Shown one piece after another: positions 1 through 10,500 of a stretch of 64,000 bases of DNA. The stretch spans positions 79,998 to 143,997 of the forward strand of contig JAPEVC010000078.1 of assembly GCA_027946555.1 (NCBI GenBank), given 5' to 3'. Positions within the stretch are counted from its first letter, which is position 1, and every line of letters begins with the position of its first letter. A model generated the notes under the pieces. That model had not been told where the DNA came from, did not search any database, and saw only the letters and a list, made by a program, of their open reading frames with translations. The position numbers and the translations under genes were made by a program. Origin of the DNA: Gnomoniopsis sp. IMI 355080. Taxonomy: Eukaryota > Ascomycota > Sordariomycetes > Diaporthales > Gnomoniaceae.

Positions 1-2
1 AG

Positions 3-727
3 GAGTCAAGTGTTGAGGGAACGGTGTGCACCACCTACAACGGCATGGTCACGCTTCCCGACGGGCAGGCTGCGGTCAAGTTCACCGCCGATGCCAACTT
101 GGTCTTTGAGGAGGCCACTATAAACGACAACAAGTATTACTCCAACGCCGGCCTTGGGGCGAATGTTCCTTCGCAACTCAGCAGCATTAGCTCCATCCCG
201 GCTTCGTATAGCTGGTCCAGAACGAACACGACCGCCTTTAGGGGTAAGTGATCATATTATCAACCCTGTGTGGTTTCATACGTCGCCCCTTGCTGACGAC
301 CCTGATTCTAGGCAATGTCGCCTTTGACTTTGTTCTTGCACCTACATCCGACGACCGGACGTCCTCTGCCACCAAGGAGGTCATGATGTGGCTCCACTGG
401 CAAGGAGACCAGCTCCCGCTCGCCTGGAACAACGGCACCAAAGCCACGCTCGATTTGTACGGGACGACCTGGGACATGTACCAGGGCATCAACTACAACA
501 TTGGCTCCGGTTCTGGTGTGCAATTGACAACTATCCTGCCTCAGACGGACTTTGGCGCGACTGGCAGCTGGTCGGGAGATATCAAGGATTGGTTGGACGC
601 TCTGGTCGCACAGGGACTGTTCACTGATGACTACTATGTCACCAATGCGAATGCTGGAACTGAGCAGTACTGGGGCGACTCTGTGTTGGTTTCGACGGTG
701 TCGCTCGCGATTGACTTGATTGCTTAA
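3..727 (+). CDS. Glycoside hydrolase family 12 (endoglucanase/xyloglucanase), 3' part
   Basis: The reading frame is already open at the window edge, so the N-terminus and signal peptide lie outside. Exons are 3-243 and 312-727; intron 244-311 has GTAAGT and TTCTAG borders, and the join restores FRGNVAFDF. GH12 enzymes are secreted beta-jelly-roll hydrolases that cut beta-1,4-glucan or xyloglucan. Seen: KEVMMWLHW fits the family's nucleophile strand (Glu in xExMIW), and NAGTEQYWG near the C-terminus fits the strand carrying the general acid/base Glu. The chain ends soon after, as in single-domain GH12 proteins, so there is no C-terminal binding module. Both catalytic Glu are kept and nothing looks broken. 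Glucanase versus xyloglucanase specificity cannot be decided. Confidence 0.88.
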
Positions 728-1252
728 GGAAGAGGAGGCCACACGAGATTTTGGTCTAGAGGTAGCACATCTGGCCTCCTGCCGTCGTTGCTCATATGAA
801 CAGGTTGTACGTTGTACACGCAGAAATGCATAGGTTGAGCTGGGCTTACCCTTGGAATAGAATTGATCCAGGCTGTAGTCTCATCTCCCGTCTTAAAGCC
901 CTGCCAGCGCAACTGCGCCATAGTGTCAGTGCCGTACAGTCGCTCTGCTACTTTTGACCGGCCGTCTCGAAAGTTGATTGCATGTTCAAGCAGGTATGGG
1001 GCAGGTAGAGCGCGTGTATCCTTTCTGCACTTGTATGGGAGGAAAGAGTCTCTTCTAGATCAGACTTGGTGAAGGAGAAAGACGGAGATGCATATGTATA
1101 TATTGGAGTTATGTCTGGAAGCGATAATTCTGTTGTGAACTTAACTGAACATCAAGCAACAAAATGAAGAACGAGAGAAGTTTGGTGGGCGCAAGAAAGA
1201 CACCCACAAAATGGGATGTTCGGCCACAGAGCGGCACAAGTTACACAGACGC

Positions 1253-1283
<31 letters not shown>

Positions 1284-1954
1284 GCCGCAAACACGTGTGT
1301 CAAATGTCTGATCGGAGGTCTGAAATACGTGAACGTGAACATGTCGGCAGAGTATGTACCTTCAAAGGCTCAGTAGGACTTTTGAGCTTTGACTCTCTGG
1401 CATTTGTCTGGCGTTTGCGGTCAACAGCCCATTTCTTGGATGACTCGCACAAAGGTCGAGGTATAATCACCAAATCTTCATAAGGGTTTACACCTGACCT
1501 CGGGTGGCTTCTCATAGGTTGCAGATCTCAGATTGGGGTTCGTACAATCATGGCCCGAGCCATCAGAGAGTATATCTATCTAGAGGTAGACAGACTTCAA
1601 GATATGTTCACTCACAATGTGCCATTAAATGGAAGATTCATAGGTGCATAGATAAATGATTTTACTTCCATTCAAGATCCGGAGCTGAGCGACGTGTACG
1701 GAACACTGCGACACGGAAACCTGCGCCGGATGAAGGATTCTCACCCCTGTCGTTCGCAATTAGCAAAGCGGGCAGGCGGCACAAGAGCTGAGGCGTCAGA
1801 CGCAGACTCCAGATAACATTCTGCCCGACCTCACTCGTTCTCTTCTCATCTCTGCGGTCTACCACGGGGCCTCGCGGTTACGAGACCGCTTCCTCAACTC
1901 TTGGCTCACCACACTCGGAATCATATCAACACCCGGCGCTCTGGCCAGTTGACA
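728..1954. other. Intergenic region with A28 tract
   Basis: There is no convincing gene between the GH12 stop and the reductase start. It holds an uninterrupted run of 28 adenines at 1253-1280 and a TATA-like stretch near 1093-1103. Short open frames across the A-run encode only poly-lysine. Confidence 0.6.
1253..1280 (+). repeat. Poly(A) tract, 28 bases
   Basis: A pure A28 mononucleotide run. I see no target-site duplication or element body beside it that would mark it as a retroposon tail, so it is best called a simple repeat. Confidence 0.9.
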
Positions 1955-3082
1955 ATGTGGACCCCCTCATTTTTCCCCCATGTCACAACTTGGCTCAAGA
2001 CGGGCGTCAGCCACATCGAGTATGAATTCAAGCCGCTCCACATTTTCGCCCTGATCGGCATCTTGCTCGTTCTCTACGTCGTCGAACGCGCCTTCGACTT
2101 TGTCTTTTTCCACTTTGCCACCCCGCGCGAGGCGCTGCAGGGCTACAAACGCCGCGGGCCCAAGCCGACGTATGCGCTCATCACCGGCGCCAGCGCCGGG
2201 ATCGGCTTCGGGATCGCCAAGGCCCTGGTGAAGCAGGGCTTCGGCGTGATCCTTCTCGGGCACAAGGCGGACGAGCTCGCCGAGGCGGCCAACGCGCTGC
2301 GGGGCGCGCTCGTGCTGCCCGAAGATGCGGACCCTACAAAGATTCCGGTCGACGAATATGTCAAGACGATCGTCATGGACGCTATGACTGCCACGCCGGA
2401 GGAGATGGAGGAGAAGCTGCGGGCGGCCATTATCGATCCGGGACTGCGCGTCTCCATCCTAGTGAACAATGTCGCGTCAAACCCGATCAAAGGGCAGCTC
2501 TTCCGCCAGATCTCCACGTATTCGCCTGACGAAATTGACAACACCATCGCCTTGAATGCGCGGTTTCCCGCACGACTTACGACGTTAATGCTACCTGTGA
2601 TTATCCACAGAGGCTCGGGATTTGACGCCGAAGGCATATCGTTTGGAACTCATCGGCGATCCCTGATCCTAAACGTCAGCTCGGACGGCATGTCCGGCTT
2701 ACCATATATGATTCTGCACGCTGCTACCAAAGCTTTCAATTGGTGCTACAGCAGGGGTCTGGCGCGCGAGATGGAAGCCGACCCGAGCACTAGCCATGTC
2801 GACGTTCTGGGTATTTTGCCCGGCGAAGTGAGGACTCAGGGACACATTTTCGGAGTGTCGAAATGGGCGCCAGACTCAGAGAAGTTTGGTCAATACGTTG
2901 TCGAAAAGACAGATGGGGCTATTGCGAGAGGTTGGAGAGAGATGCAGCCGTACTGGTTGGACCATCTCCGGGCCATTTCACAAAATCTGGTCTCCGAGAA
3001 GTCTCTGACCAAAGGAACCCTGGGTGTGATGAAATACAGGCAGAGTGATTGGGAGGCCCAACATAAGGCCAAGGATGACTGA
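1955..3082 (+). CDS. Membrane-anchored short-chain dehydrogenase/reductase (3-ketoacyl-CoA reductase / 17-beta-HSD-like), catalytic Tyr replaced by His
   Basis: Intronless, 375 residues from the first ATG (1955); the frame is open further upstream but without an ATG. Residues 27-54 form a hydrophobic segment, as in ER-anchored 17-beta-HSD12/KAR-type enzymes, which reduce 3-ketoacyl-CoA or steroid ketones with NADPH. The Rossmann motif TGASAGIGFG is at 77-86, VNNVAS around 170-175 and NVSSDG (catalytic Ser region) near 241-246. The YxxxK position reads HAATK: His255 (CAC, 2717-2719) with Lys259 kept, where relatives have YSATKAF. This may abolish or change activity. The rest of the chain is intact, so it is not an obvious pseudogene. 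It stands upstream of, and converges on, the peptide precursor gene. Confidence 0.85.
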   Translation: MWTPSFFPHVTTWLKTGVSHIEYEFKPLHIFALIGILLVLYVVERAFDFVFFHFATPREALQGYKRRGPKPTYALITGASAGIGFGIAKALVKQGFGVILLGHKADELAEAANALRGALVLPEDADPTKIPVDEYVKTIVMDAMTATPEEMEEKLRAAIIDPGLRVSILVNNVASNPIKGQLFRQISTYSPDEIDNTIALNARFPARLTTLMLPVIIHRGSGFDAEGISFGTHRRSLILNVSSDGMSGLPYMILHAATKAFNWCYSRGLAREMEADPSTSHVDVLGILPGEVRTQGHIFGVSKWAPDSEKFGQYVVEKTDGAIARGWREMQPYWLDHLRAISQNLVSEKSLTKGTLGVMKYRQSDWEAQHKAKDD

Positions 3083-3327
3083 GTCGAGACAAGACACACT
3101 CGACGGAGACCATGGATTCCAGACTAAAGTTATCGTAAAAATGGCGCTGCCAGTACGTGTACGTTCTGGATGCCCTTGTCTGTATTGTCATTGACAAGTC
3201 TAGCCTCAAGATTATTTACAATTTAATGCAGCGTCCGCCACCTGTGACCATCCGAGATACTAGTCTTCCATTACTGTTTCCTTCGCAAGTGTACCCACGA
3301 CGATGACCAATGTCCACGATGGGCTAT

Positions 3328-4188
3328 CTACTCATCCGGCTCCGCAGCATCCTGAGCGGCCGCAGCATCCTCAGGCGAGTTACCCTGAAGAGCAGCCAAG
3401 ATGCTGGCCATATCCTCGTCTTGGCGCTTCTTGGTGTCAGGCTCAGCAGCATCCTGGGCAGCAGCGGCGTCCTCAGGAGAGTTGGATTGGAGGGCAGCCA
3501 AAATGCTTGCCATATCGGTTGAATCATCTTGACGCTTCTTGGTGTCAGGCTCAGCGGCGTCCTGGGCAGCAGCCGCATCCTCAGGCGAGTTACTCTGAAG
3601 AGCAGCCAAGATGCTGGCCATATCAGTTGCATCATCTTGACGCTTCTCAGTATCCGGCTCAGCGGCATCCTGGGCAGCAGCCGCATCTTCAGGCGAGTTG
3701 CTCTGGAGAGCAGCCAAGATACTAGCCATGTCGGTTGGATCATCTTGACGCTTCTTGGTGTCAGGCTCAGCGGCATCTTGGGCAGCGGCGGCGTCCTCAG
3801 GAGAGTTGGTTTGGAGGGCAGCCAAGATGCCGCTCATGTCGTCGTCCTGGCGCTTCTTGGTATCAGGCTCGGCTGCATCGGCGGCAGCGGCGGCATCCTC
3901 GGGGGAGTTAGCTTGGAGGGCAGCCAAGATTCCGCTCATGTCATCGTCCTGACGCCTGCCGAGACCCTGGGTCGCTGCGGTGGCATCGTCGGGGCTGTTC
4001 TCGCCGAGAGCCGCGATGGCACTGGAGACATCTTCTTGCTGTGCGTCGGGAGCAACCATTTGGACTGCGGCCGCATCCTCGGGACTGTTCGTATTAAGGG
4101 ATTGGAGCGCCGAGTTGGCGTCCTGAGTGTTGACTGGCGCCGCATTGGCGGCCAGAACGGCAAATGCAATGATGGCGAGTGAATGCAT
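3328..4188 (-). CDS. Secreted Kex2-processed repeat peptide precursor
   Basis: Intronless, 286 residues. Residues 1-17 form a signal peptide (hydrophobic core IIAFAVLAA, likely cut after ANA). From residue 79 the protein is nearly identical units separated by basic sites: RR 78-79, KKR 111-113, KKR 145-147, EKR 181-183, KKR 217-219, KKR 253-255. Units are 34, 34, 36, 36, 36 and 31 residues; the last ends in PDE without a basic site. Each begins QDD or QDE, has the helical motif ILAALQxNSPEDAAAA, and ends DAAEPDT before KKR. Two degenerate copies precede them (26-42, 55-72). Kex2 cleavage after KR would free about five acidic Ala-rich peptides with N-terminal Gln. The layout matches fungal kexin-processed proteins (repellents, alpha-pheromone or RiPP precursors), but no unit contains Tyr, Trp, Phe or Cys. 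Function unknown. Confidence 0.85.
   Translation of the reverse strand: MHSLAIIAFAVLAANAAPVNTQDANSALQSLNTNSPEDAAAVQMVAPDAQQEDVSSAIAALGENSPDDATAATQGLGRRQDDDMSGILAALQANSPEDAAAAADAAEPDTKKRQDDDMSGILAALQTNSPEDAAAAQDAAEPDTKKRQDDPTDMASILAALQSNSPEDAAAAQDAAEPDTEKRQDDATDMASILAALQSNSPEDAAAAQDAAEPDTKKRQDDSTDMASILAALQSNSPEDAAAAQDAAEPDTKKRQDEDMASILAALQGNSPEDAAAAQDAAEPDE
3331..3951 (-). repeat. Six in-frame coding repeats of 102-108 bp (last 93 bp)
   Basis: Units on the minus strand: 3951-3850, 3849-3748, 3747-3640, 3639-3532, 3531-3424 and a final 3423-3331. The length step between 34- and 36-residue units comes from an inserted dipeptide after QDD (PT, AT or ST). Units 3-5 are almost identical, which suggests recent unequal exchange or conversion. 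Copy number is likely to vary between strains and may be collapsed in short-read assemblies. Confidence 0.9.
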
Positions 4189-4246
4189 GTTGAAAGACGC
4201 GATTCGTATGAAGGAGCACAGCTCTAGTCAAAAGGTCAAAAATAAA

Positions 4247-4254
4247 CTTATATA
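4247..4254 (-). promoter_or_regulatory. TATA box of the peptide precursor gene
   Basis: TATATAAG on the minus strand, 58 bases upstream of the ATG at 4188. It is a perfect TATA box, in line with a strongly regulated, highly expressed secreted peptide gene. Confidence 0.5.
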
Positions 4255-5596
4255 CAACGTTGATAATGCCCAACCAGCGGTAAGAGAAAGAACAAACGAC
4301 CATGGACCGGTTCCTATGGGCTTGGCTCGCCTTTTCAACCTTGGCAGATGGCTCAGACGTCCAGACCTTTGTCATAGGTCTCATGTGAAATTACGACGAG
4401 GTCGAAACCGTGACCATAACTCAGATGCGACGAAGTCGACTCCGGAGTGCGACAAGTATTCCATCTTCGAATCGGTCCAGTCGTCGCAGCTTGCCTCGAC
4501 AAAAAAGAGAAACGATTGCGATTTGCGGGTTAGTACGTTGTCCATGAAGAGCACGAAACAAGAATGCCGTCGGCTTGGCGAGGCCCGCGATGGTGGGCCT
4601 TCGGATGACTCTCCCCAAGTTTCGATGTTTGGACGATCCTCCAAGATTCCGGTACATTTTGCAGTAAAACTGGGCACACACCATATCCACGCTAACCAAA
4701 TTGGAATATACTTAGCTTGCCCAAGTCTCCAGGCTGTGAGCAGCTATTATATGTATATAGGAGTAGAGGGTATTTGCAGTCTACATGGCCGAAATCGAAT
4801 CCACAGGCCGGACTTGGGGAATGACCAGTCGAGTCAAATAGGAACAAATTTTATAGCCATGATTGGTGCGTGTGAGCATCGGGAAACTAGCATTCCAAGG
4901 TTGACTATCATGCAGACTTGGAGAAAGGACAGAAAATATGAGGGACAAAGCGTATTGCCAGGGCAATACTAGCTCAAGTCTGGGACAACTCAGGTTCTCA
5001 GACTTCAGCAAAATTCATGTTTACTGCAGTCTGTGCTGGGATTTTTAAGCTTATAAACCCTACACTCCGAGCCAAATTAGACTTAAAATCTGGCGACGTA
5101 CTGTGTATGGTCGCAGTCAATAAAGGCTCAGATGACGCCTCGTAGGGCCAAGTGCAATGGCTGCCCAGATTGAACAAATGCTTCCAGGTACAGACGGGGA
5201 TCGAATGATCCGCCGTGGACCTTCGTGTCCCCGATTTTGCTGAAGCACGGGGATGCTCTTGACACATCAGGTGTAAAATTAAACCGCTTTTACAGTGCAT
5301 TATGTCCAACAGGACACTATTTTCTGGCGAAATGTGATATTTCCTCGTTGCTCATTAATCTGTGTAAGAGTGATGAGGCCAACACTGAGCTCCCAGAGGT
5401 AGCCATCGTGAAAGCAGCGAAGCTTCATTCGACGTCTCAACCAGAGCTTTTCTGAGACCGCAACCATTTAAATTGGTGGCTATACACGTGCAAGTAAATT
5501 CGAATCCCAATCTCTTACTGGATACACAATACTTCCCCACCAAGCTGTCCTCTTGCGCTTCAAAGACAACATAAATACTTAAGCATTTCGTGAGGA
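4255..5596. other. Intergenic region between peptide precursor and GMC oxidoreductase
   Basis: About 1.3 kb upstream of the peptide precursor and downstream of the oxidoreductase. Open frames here match no known family and have no coherent splice structure. No UstYa-like HxxHC motif, peptidase or transporter was seen. Confidence 0.5.
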
Positions 5597-7590
5597 CTAT
5601 GACTTCTGAGTGATTCCAAGCTCCCTCGTAATGATATCCGCGGCTTTCTCTCCGATCATGAGTGCGGTATTGTTCGTATTCGCACCAACGTTCTCAGGCG
5701 GGATGCTGAGGTCGGCGACCTTCAAGCCTGTCACGCCATAGACATTCAAACTGGGATCCACCACACCTTTCTCTTCTCTCGACGCCATCTTGGCCGTCCC
5801 CAGAGAATGCCAGGTTGTGCCAACGATCTCCCGAACAGATTCTTCGATGGCTGCATCATCTTCAGGCGTATACTGAATGCGGGGTGCATCAGGCGCGACT
5901 GGGCCATCTGCCACTGGTTGTACGGCCGCCTTGGAATCGGGAGGAAAGCGAGGGTGACCTGAGGGTAACTCTCCCCGGTAGATGCCCATGCGGCGGAAGA
6001 TCTCGCGGGAGATCTTGTATGCCCATACATGCTTCTTGATATCGACATCGCCTGGGTCAGTCAGGTATCCCACGTTGAAGTCGATCGGGTCCGACAGGTC
6101 CGGGCCAGTGATGTGAATATGACCGCGTGAGTACGGGTAGGCTGTCCAATTGGCGATGGAGACATACTCGGCATCGTCGGGCAAGGCTTTATGGTCTGCA
6201 AGGTATCTGTTGGGTGTGAGTCATAAGGATATTCAAGGGCATCGGAGCTCTATGCACTTACACAAGGTACAGAGCAATGATCATCAGAGGCCTGTTGGCA
6301 TTATTTTTGAAATCTCTGTCCCAAGCCGCCTTGAACGCGGGTCCGAGGGCAGCCACCTCCTCCTCAGTGGGCCGAAATTTACCCGAGGCATCCATGGAAT
6401 TCCATCCCAGGAGCGGGTGGTTCTTTTTGACCATATCCTCCAACTGGAATCGGCCATTGGCGAACCCGTTGATCGTGGTATCTGGAGTCAGGCTTGTGCG
6501 GTAGCTCCAGAGCGATAGGTGATGATCTTGGTAATCGTTGCCCACGCCTGGCAGGTCTGCAATAATTGGCACTCCAGCGCGGTCAAGGATGCTCTTACTG
6601 CCGATACCTGATCTTTCCAGAATCAGAGGGCTACCGTTGGCGCCAGAAGACAGCACCACAAGCTTCCGGGCTCCAACGGTCTGCACGCCAGCGCCGGACT
6701 TGTTGTACTTTGCATTTGGCTGGTATTCGACCCCGACAGCGCGCTTGTTCTCATCGAACAAAATGCGTACAGTTTGGTTCTCGACAAGTACGTGGAGATT
6801 GGGATAATTGCCACTCTGTAGTTTGGGATGGATGTACCGGTGTGCAGCATCCTGCCGTCGCCCGTCCGGACCAACGTAGCGAAGCCACCGCTCGACTCCA
6901 TTATTGTTGTCCAGGTTCTGGAGGTCCTTTAGTTCTTGATATCCAATCATCGCGGCGGCATTAATAAAGTCATCTTCGGCTTGCTTGGCCCTGAAAGTGC
7001 CGCTGGAAATGTTGATGGGACCGTCGGCTCCATGATGCTCAGCATCACCCCGGCCATGATAGGTCTCGAACTGCGCTCTCATATCAGCCGTTGATTGACC
7101 ATAAATTTGGCATAAGAAGAACATACTTTTTTCAAGAAAGGCCATAATTCGTCCGCAGACCAACCTGGGGCGTTCCAAGAGTTGAAGTCAGATCGCTGCG
7201 CACGAGTGTATACCATCCAGTTGATGGACGAGCCACCGCCTAAGACACCACCCGATGGCACGATGGGGTTGCGATTTGCGAGCTGGGGTGCCTTGTTGCC
7301 CTGCCAGAAGAGAGCTGTAGTGCTCTTGTCATCCAGGTTCGTCGGGAACAGAGCGGGATGGATGACCTGAGGCAGCTGATAATTGTTGCGGCCCTGTTCG
7401 AGGAGGAGGATGGACATCTGCGGGTCCGCCTCCGCCAACCGAGCCGCAACCACGCAGCCTGCACTTCCTCCTAGAACGAATCATCAGCTGGAAGCAACTC
7501 ATTACAATGTTTGAGCAGAGATCACTGACCTCCTGAGACGATTACGTCAACCTCATGGAGGTTGTCTGGGAGTTCGTTGTACAACGGCAT
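5597..7590 (-). CDS. GMC oxidoreductase, alcohol-oxidase-like (AA3)
   Basis: Four exons: 7590-7530, 7470-7127, 7070-6262, 6206-5597, giving 607 residues. Each join restores conserved sequence: VSGG+GSAG (FAD dinucleotide motif), FLKK+FETYH and LYLV+YLADH. GMC enzymes oxidise alcohols or sugars with FAD, often to an aldehyde and H2O2. Seen: N-terminal GGGSAGCVVAARLAE; GGVLGGGSSINWMVYTRAQ (GMC signature 1); catalytic His in TTWHSLGTAKM and the second active-site residue Asn in ANTNNTALMIG near the C-terminus. HPLLGWNSMDASGKFRPTEEE and VIHPALFPTNL resemble fungal alcohol (methanol) oxidases more than glucose oxidases. There is no signal peptide, and the C-terminus ITQKS is not a PTS1, unlike peroxisomal AOX. 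The frame is intact. Substrate unknown. Confidence 0.9.
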
Positions 7591-10500
7591 GATATCCAAG
7601 TTCTCTATCAAAATCGGTCTGAAAGCGTTGTCAGTATTTTCTGTGAATTCGATGTAAATCACCGAGTATTACTTCAACAGATACGCCATTGAGACCTTTA
7701 TAGTCGCATCAAGTCCTCCCCTCCTCCCCTCATTTTGACAAGGCGAACTACACTTGGTTAAACCTTAGGTGTCTTTCAAAACTCATCCTTCTGTGCGGAG
7801 ATCTTACGGATTTCCACAATAGGACAAGCGTTGGAGGCTTCTATCACGGTGCCATGATGTTGGCAGCGTCATGGCTGCAATGAAGGTTTCACGACATTTG
7901 CCGACGGCTATGGTTCGAACTAGAGACGCATATAACGACCTGCATGGTACCAGTAGCACTCGTTACCCCAGATTTTCCCCAGGTTTTCCAGTCAGATTTA
8001 GATTGGATCCTGGGACTCGTGCAGATCTCCCCGCGTTCCCAGGTCCGGCATGCGTGTTTTCGAACCGAAGAGACGTCGCAGATGCAACCTGCCAATCTTG
8101 CATGCTCATCCGACTGGTCGGTACCAAAGGCTCAAGGATTTAGTATTCTGCCTCTAACTTTCGTTATTCGGGATGCCGATGAGGGCGTTCGTCGGGCTTG
8201 GCAGCAAGTGTTCACGAACTCGGTCCTTCTCCTATTCACTGGCTGTGCTATTAATTGCCTAGGTGGCCAGTACGAGGTCCTTCGTCGCAAGCACTTCATC
8301 ACCAAGACTGGTTATATCAAGGGTCGTACAACGATGAACTTCGCAGATTGTACTTGATTACAGCGCGGGGTAGCATCGTCGCATGAATATCTCTAGCATC
8401 GCCGTGTTCCACCACAATCAACCTCAGCCTACTAAGTACTAAGGCGATTTCCTGCTAGCCATCCACCCGATCCATGCGCTTATATGGATGTCGATATTGC
8501 ATGATTACGAGAAGTACACGTGTCTTCAAGAATATACCAGCGTCTAATAGGGCTTTTGTGGGGAAGGACGATGATTCAGAAGTAACAGACTCCAGGGCCA
8601 GTCGGGCCTGCCGCACTCAGCCCAACGAGCATTTTGATGTACAAAGTAATTATGAATATTGACTCCCTTGTCTTATCCACCAGTGAGGGTTGGATTTGTT
8701 ATAGAGCGGGTTTCCACGAAGACGAGGTGATCGATGGAGGACGATGTGACATGAGAACAATTTACCTAGGTGGACAGTAAATTCACACTATGTACTTGTA
8801 GTACACTGACTTTACAGGGCTGGGACTAAATTCGATAAAGTCAGATTTTGGCATTGTATGTGTCTTTTCTCAATGCCACCGAAGAGGGCGAATTCCGTCG
8901 AGGCATTTGACGAAGTGATGTTCTTGGTCCAACAAACCCTGGACTAGATTCCGCTAGTCTAGAAAGTTCCACGAGAGCGCTTACTTGGACCACTGAGAAA
9001 TAGGCTGAAGGAAACAGTGTTCGTGGTCTCATTTTGCATCAGAGCGCAAGGGACATTTGCGAATTTCCTGGGCTGCGGTCGCGGTGACCGGACTGATGTT
9101 CGACATTGCACGGAAGTCCTTTGTGAGGGCTACTGCATTCGAGGGCAGTTTAACCATCATCAAGCCCTAGGCTCTGTGCAATTGATACGCGATTTGTTGT
9201 GGTTATGCATGGACACATACCCGAAAGAAATTCCATCGGTAATGTAGCCTACGCAGTCTCGCTTTGCTCATTCCTCCTTCAACTCGATGCGTCCTTGCAC
9301 TGCCATATGGTATACTCCCAGTTGAAAGCTGCTAGACTTTAATCAGTCACCTGGGAAAATAAACAGCTTCAGGGCTGTGGTTGGTAGAAATGTTGTCGAG
9401 TATATGATTTTGTCGTGGAGGCTGAAAACTGAAGGAGGTCGATGGGACCACATCGCTCAACTATTTCCTTATTCATTGGGCTGATACAAGTGTACCTGCA
9501 CATACATGTTGAACATAATTTTGTTCTGATCAAAAGTGGATGTCTTAAGCGGTATGAGCCCGAAGAGCTCCATTTGTTGCCATACGGGATGGAACCAGGA
9601 CTCACGAGTGACGACGGTGTGATATGCTCGGGGCTCAGACATCATTTGGTTGTGGCGCCCAAGAATAATAGAAGTTTCAAGGATCTATTTTCAATACTTC
9701 ATCGCCAGGATTCCACGCAAGCTTACTGTGCCATTACATACTCGTTACCGATCACAGCTAACTCAAAAACGGTCGGGCACGTTGAAAAACCCAGAAGCCC
9801 TAATCATATTGTGGATAGTTTAGGTGTATCATCAAGTCTGAAGCCCCTTCATGCATATAGTCATAATGGATGAGAACATTCATCTAGAGAAGTAATAGAT
9901 TGCATCCCCGAGACTCCCAAAATTATATTCAGCCCTGCCATGAGGTTGAGACAATGTGGTGGTGGACCACAGCCTTCCGTGGCACAGGAACTGGTCCAAT
10001 CCTGAGGGTATTCTGTAGCTGACTTATTAGTAGCATTATTTGAAATACTAGCTATCACTGTTTTACACCCAGGGTAAAGTTCCGGTCCTTAATATATGAT
10101 GCGAAGCAGAGATCAAATCACAGTCTTCTCGAATTCCATTCACGCGAACTGCAAATAGCCTCATATTTTGCCGCCCCTGCCTAACCCTCTTCGTGCTGAA
10201 TGTTATACATATACCTGAGCGGGGCGGGGCGACTAAAGAATCTTGAGGAGAAGTGCCAGACTCCAAAATCCTATGAGCCATTATTCGTGGCGAAGGACGA
10301 CTAGACCCTACCCTAGCAACCAAGACCGCATTGACCATCCGGACTTGTTAGGTGAGTGAAAATGGACTAGTGACCTGTAGACTGGATTCGCAAATTTTTG
10401 TTTTCCCCTCGTAACTTGCCTATCGATGACTCCAATCCAATAGCAGATTCTGTCTACGGGGCTTGACAATGTTGAGACCTATGGAGCTCAGTCCGCATCA

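Noticed and set aside
1164..1483. Plus-strand open frames with a long Lys run
   Set aside because: They only read through the A28 tract; no motif on either side and no other exon.
3303..4182. Plus-strand repetitive open frames opposite the peptide precursor
   Set aside because: They are antisense shadows of the coding repeats; only the minus frame has a signal peptide and regular Kex2 sites.
3328..4188. Dikaritin (ustiloxin-type) RiPP precursor
   Set aside because: The repeat units contain no Tyr, Phe or Trp for ether cross-links, and no UstYa-type gene lies nearby; kept as a kexin-processed peptide precursor of unknown type.
4127..4972. 281-codon plus-strand open frame
   Set aside because: It overlaps the start and promoter of the precursor gene, has low-complexity-free but unrecognisable sequence, and shows no splice or family support.
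9442..9873. 143-codon plus-strand open frame with ATG
   Set aside because: No hydrophobic, catalytic or repeat pattern and no flanking exons; likely chance.
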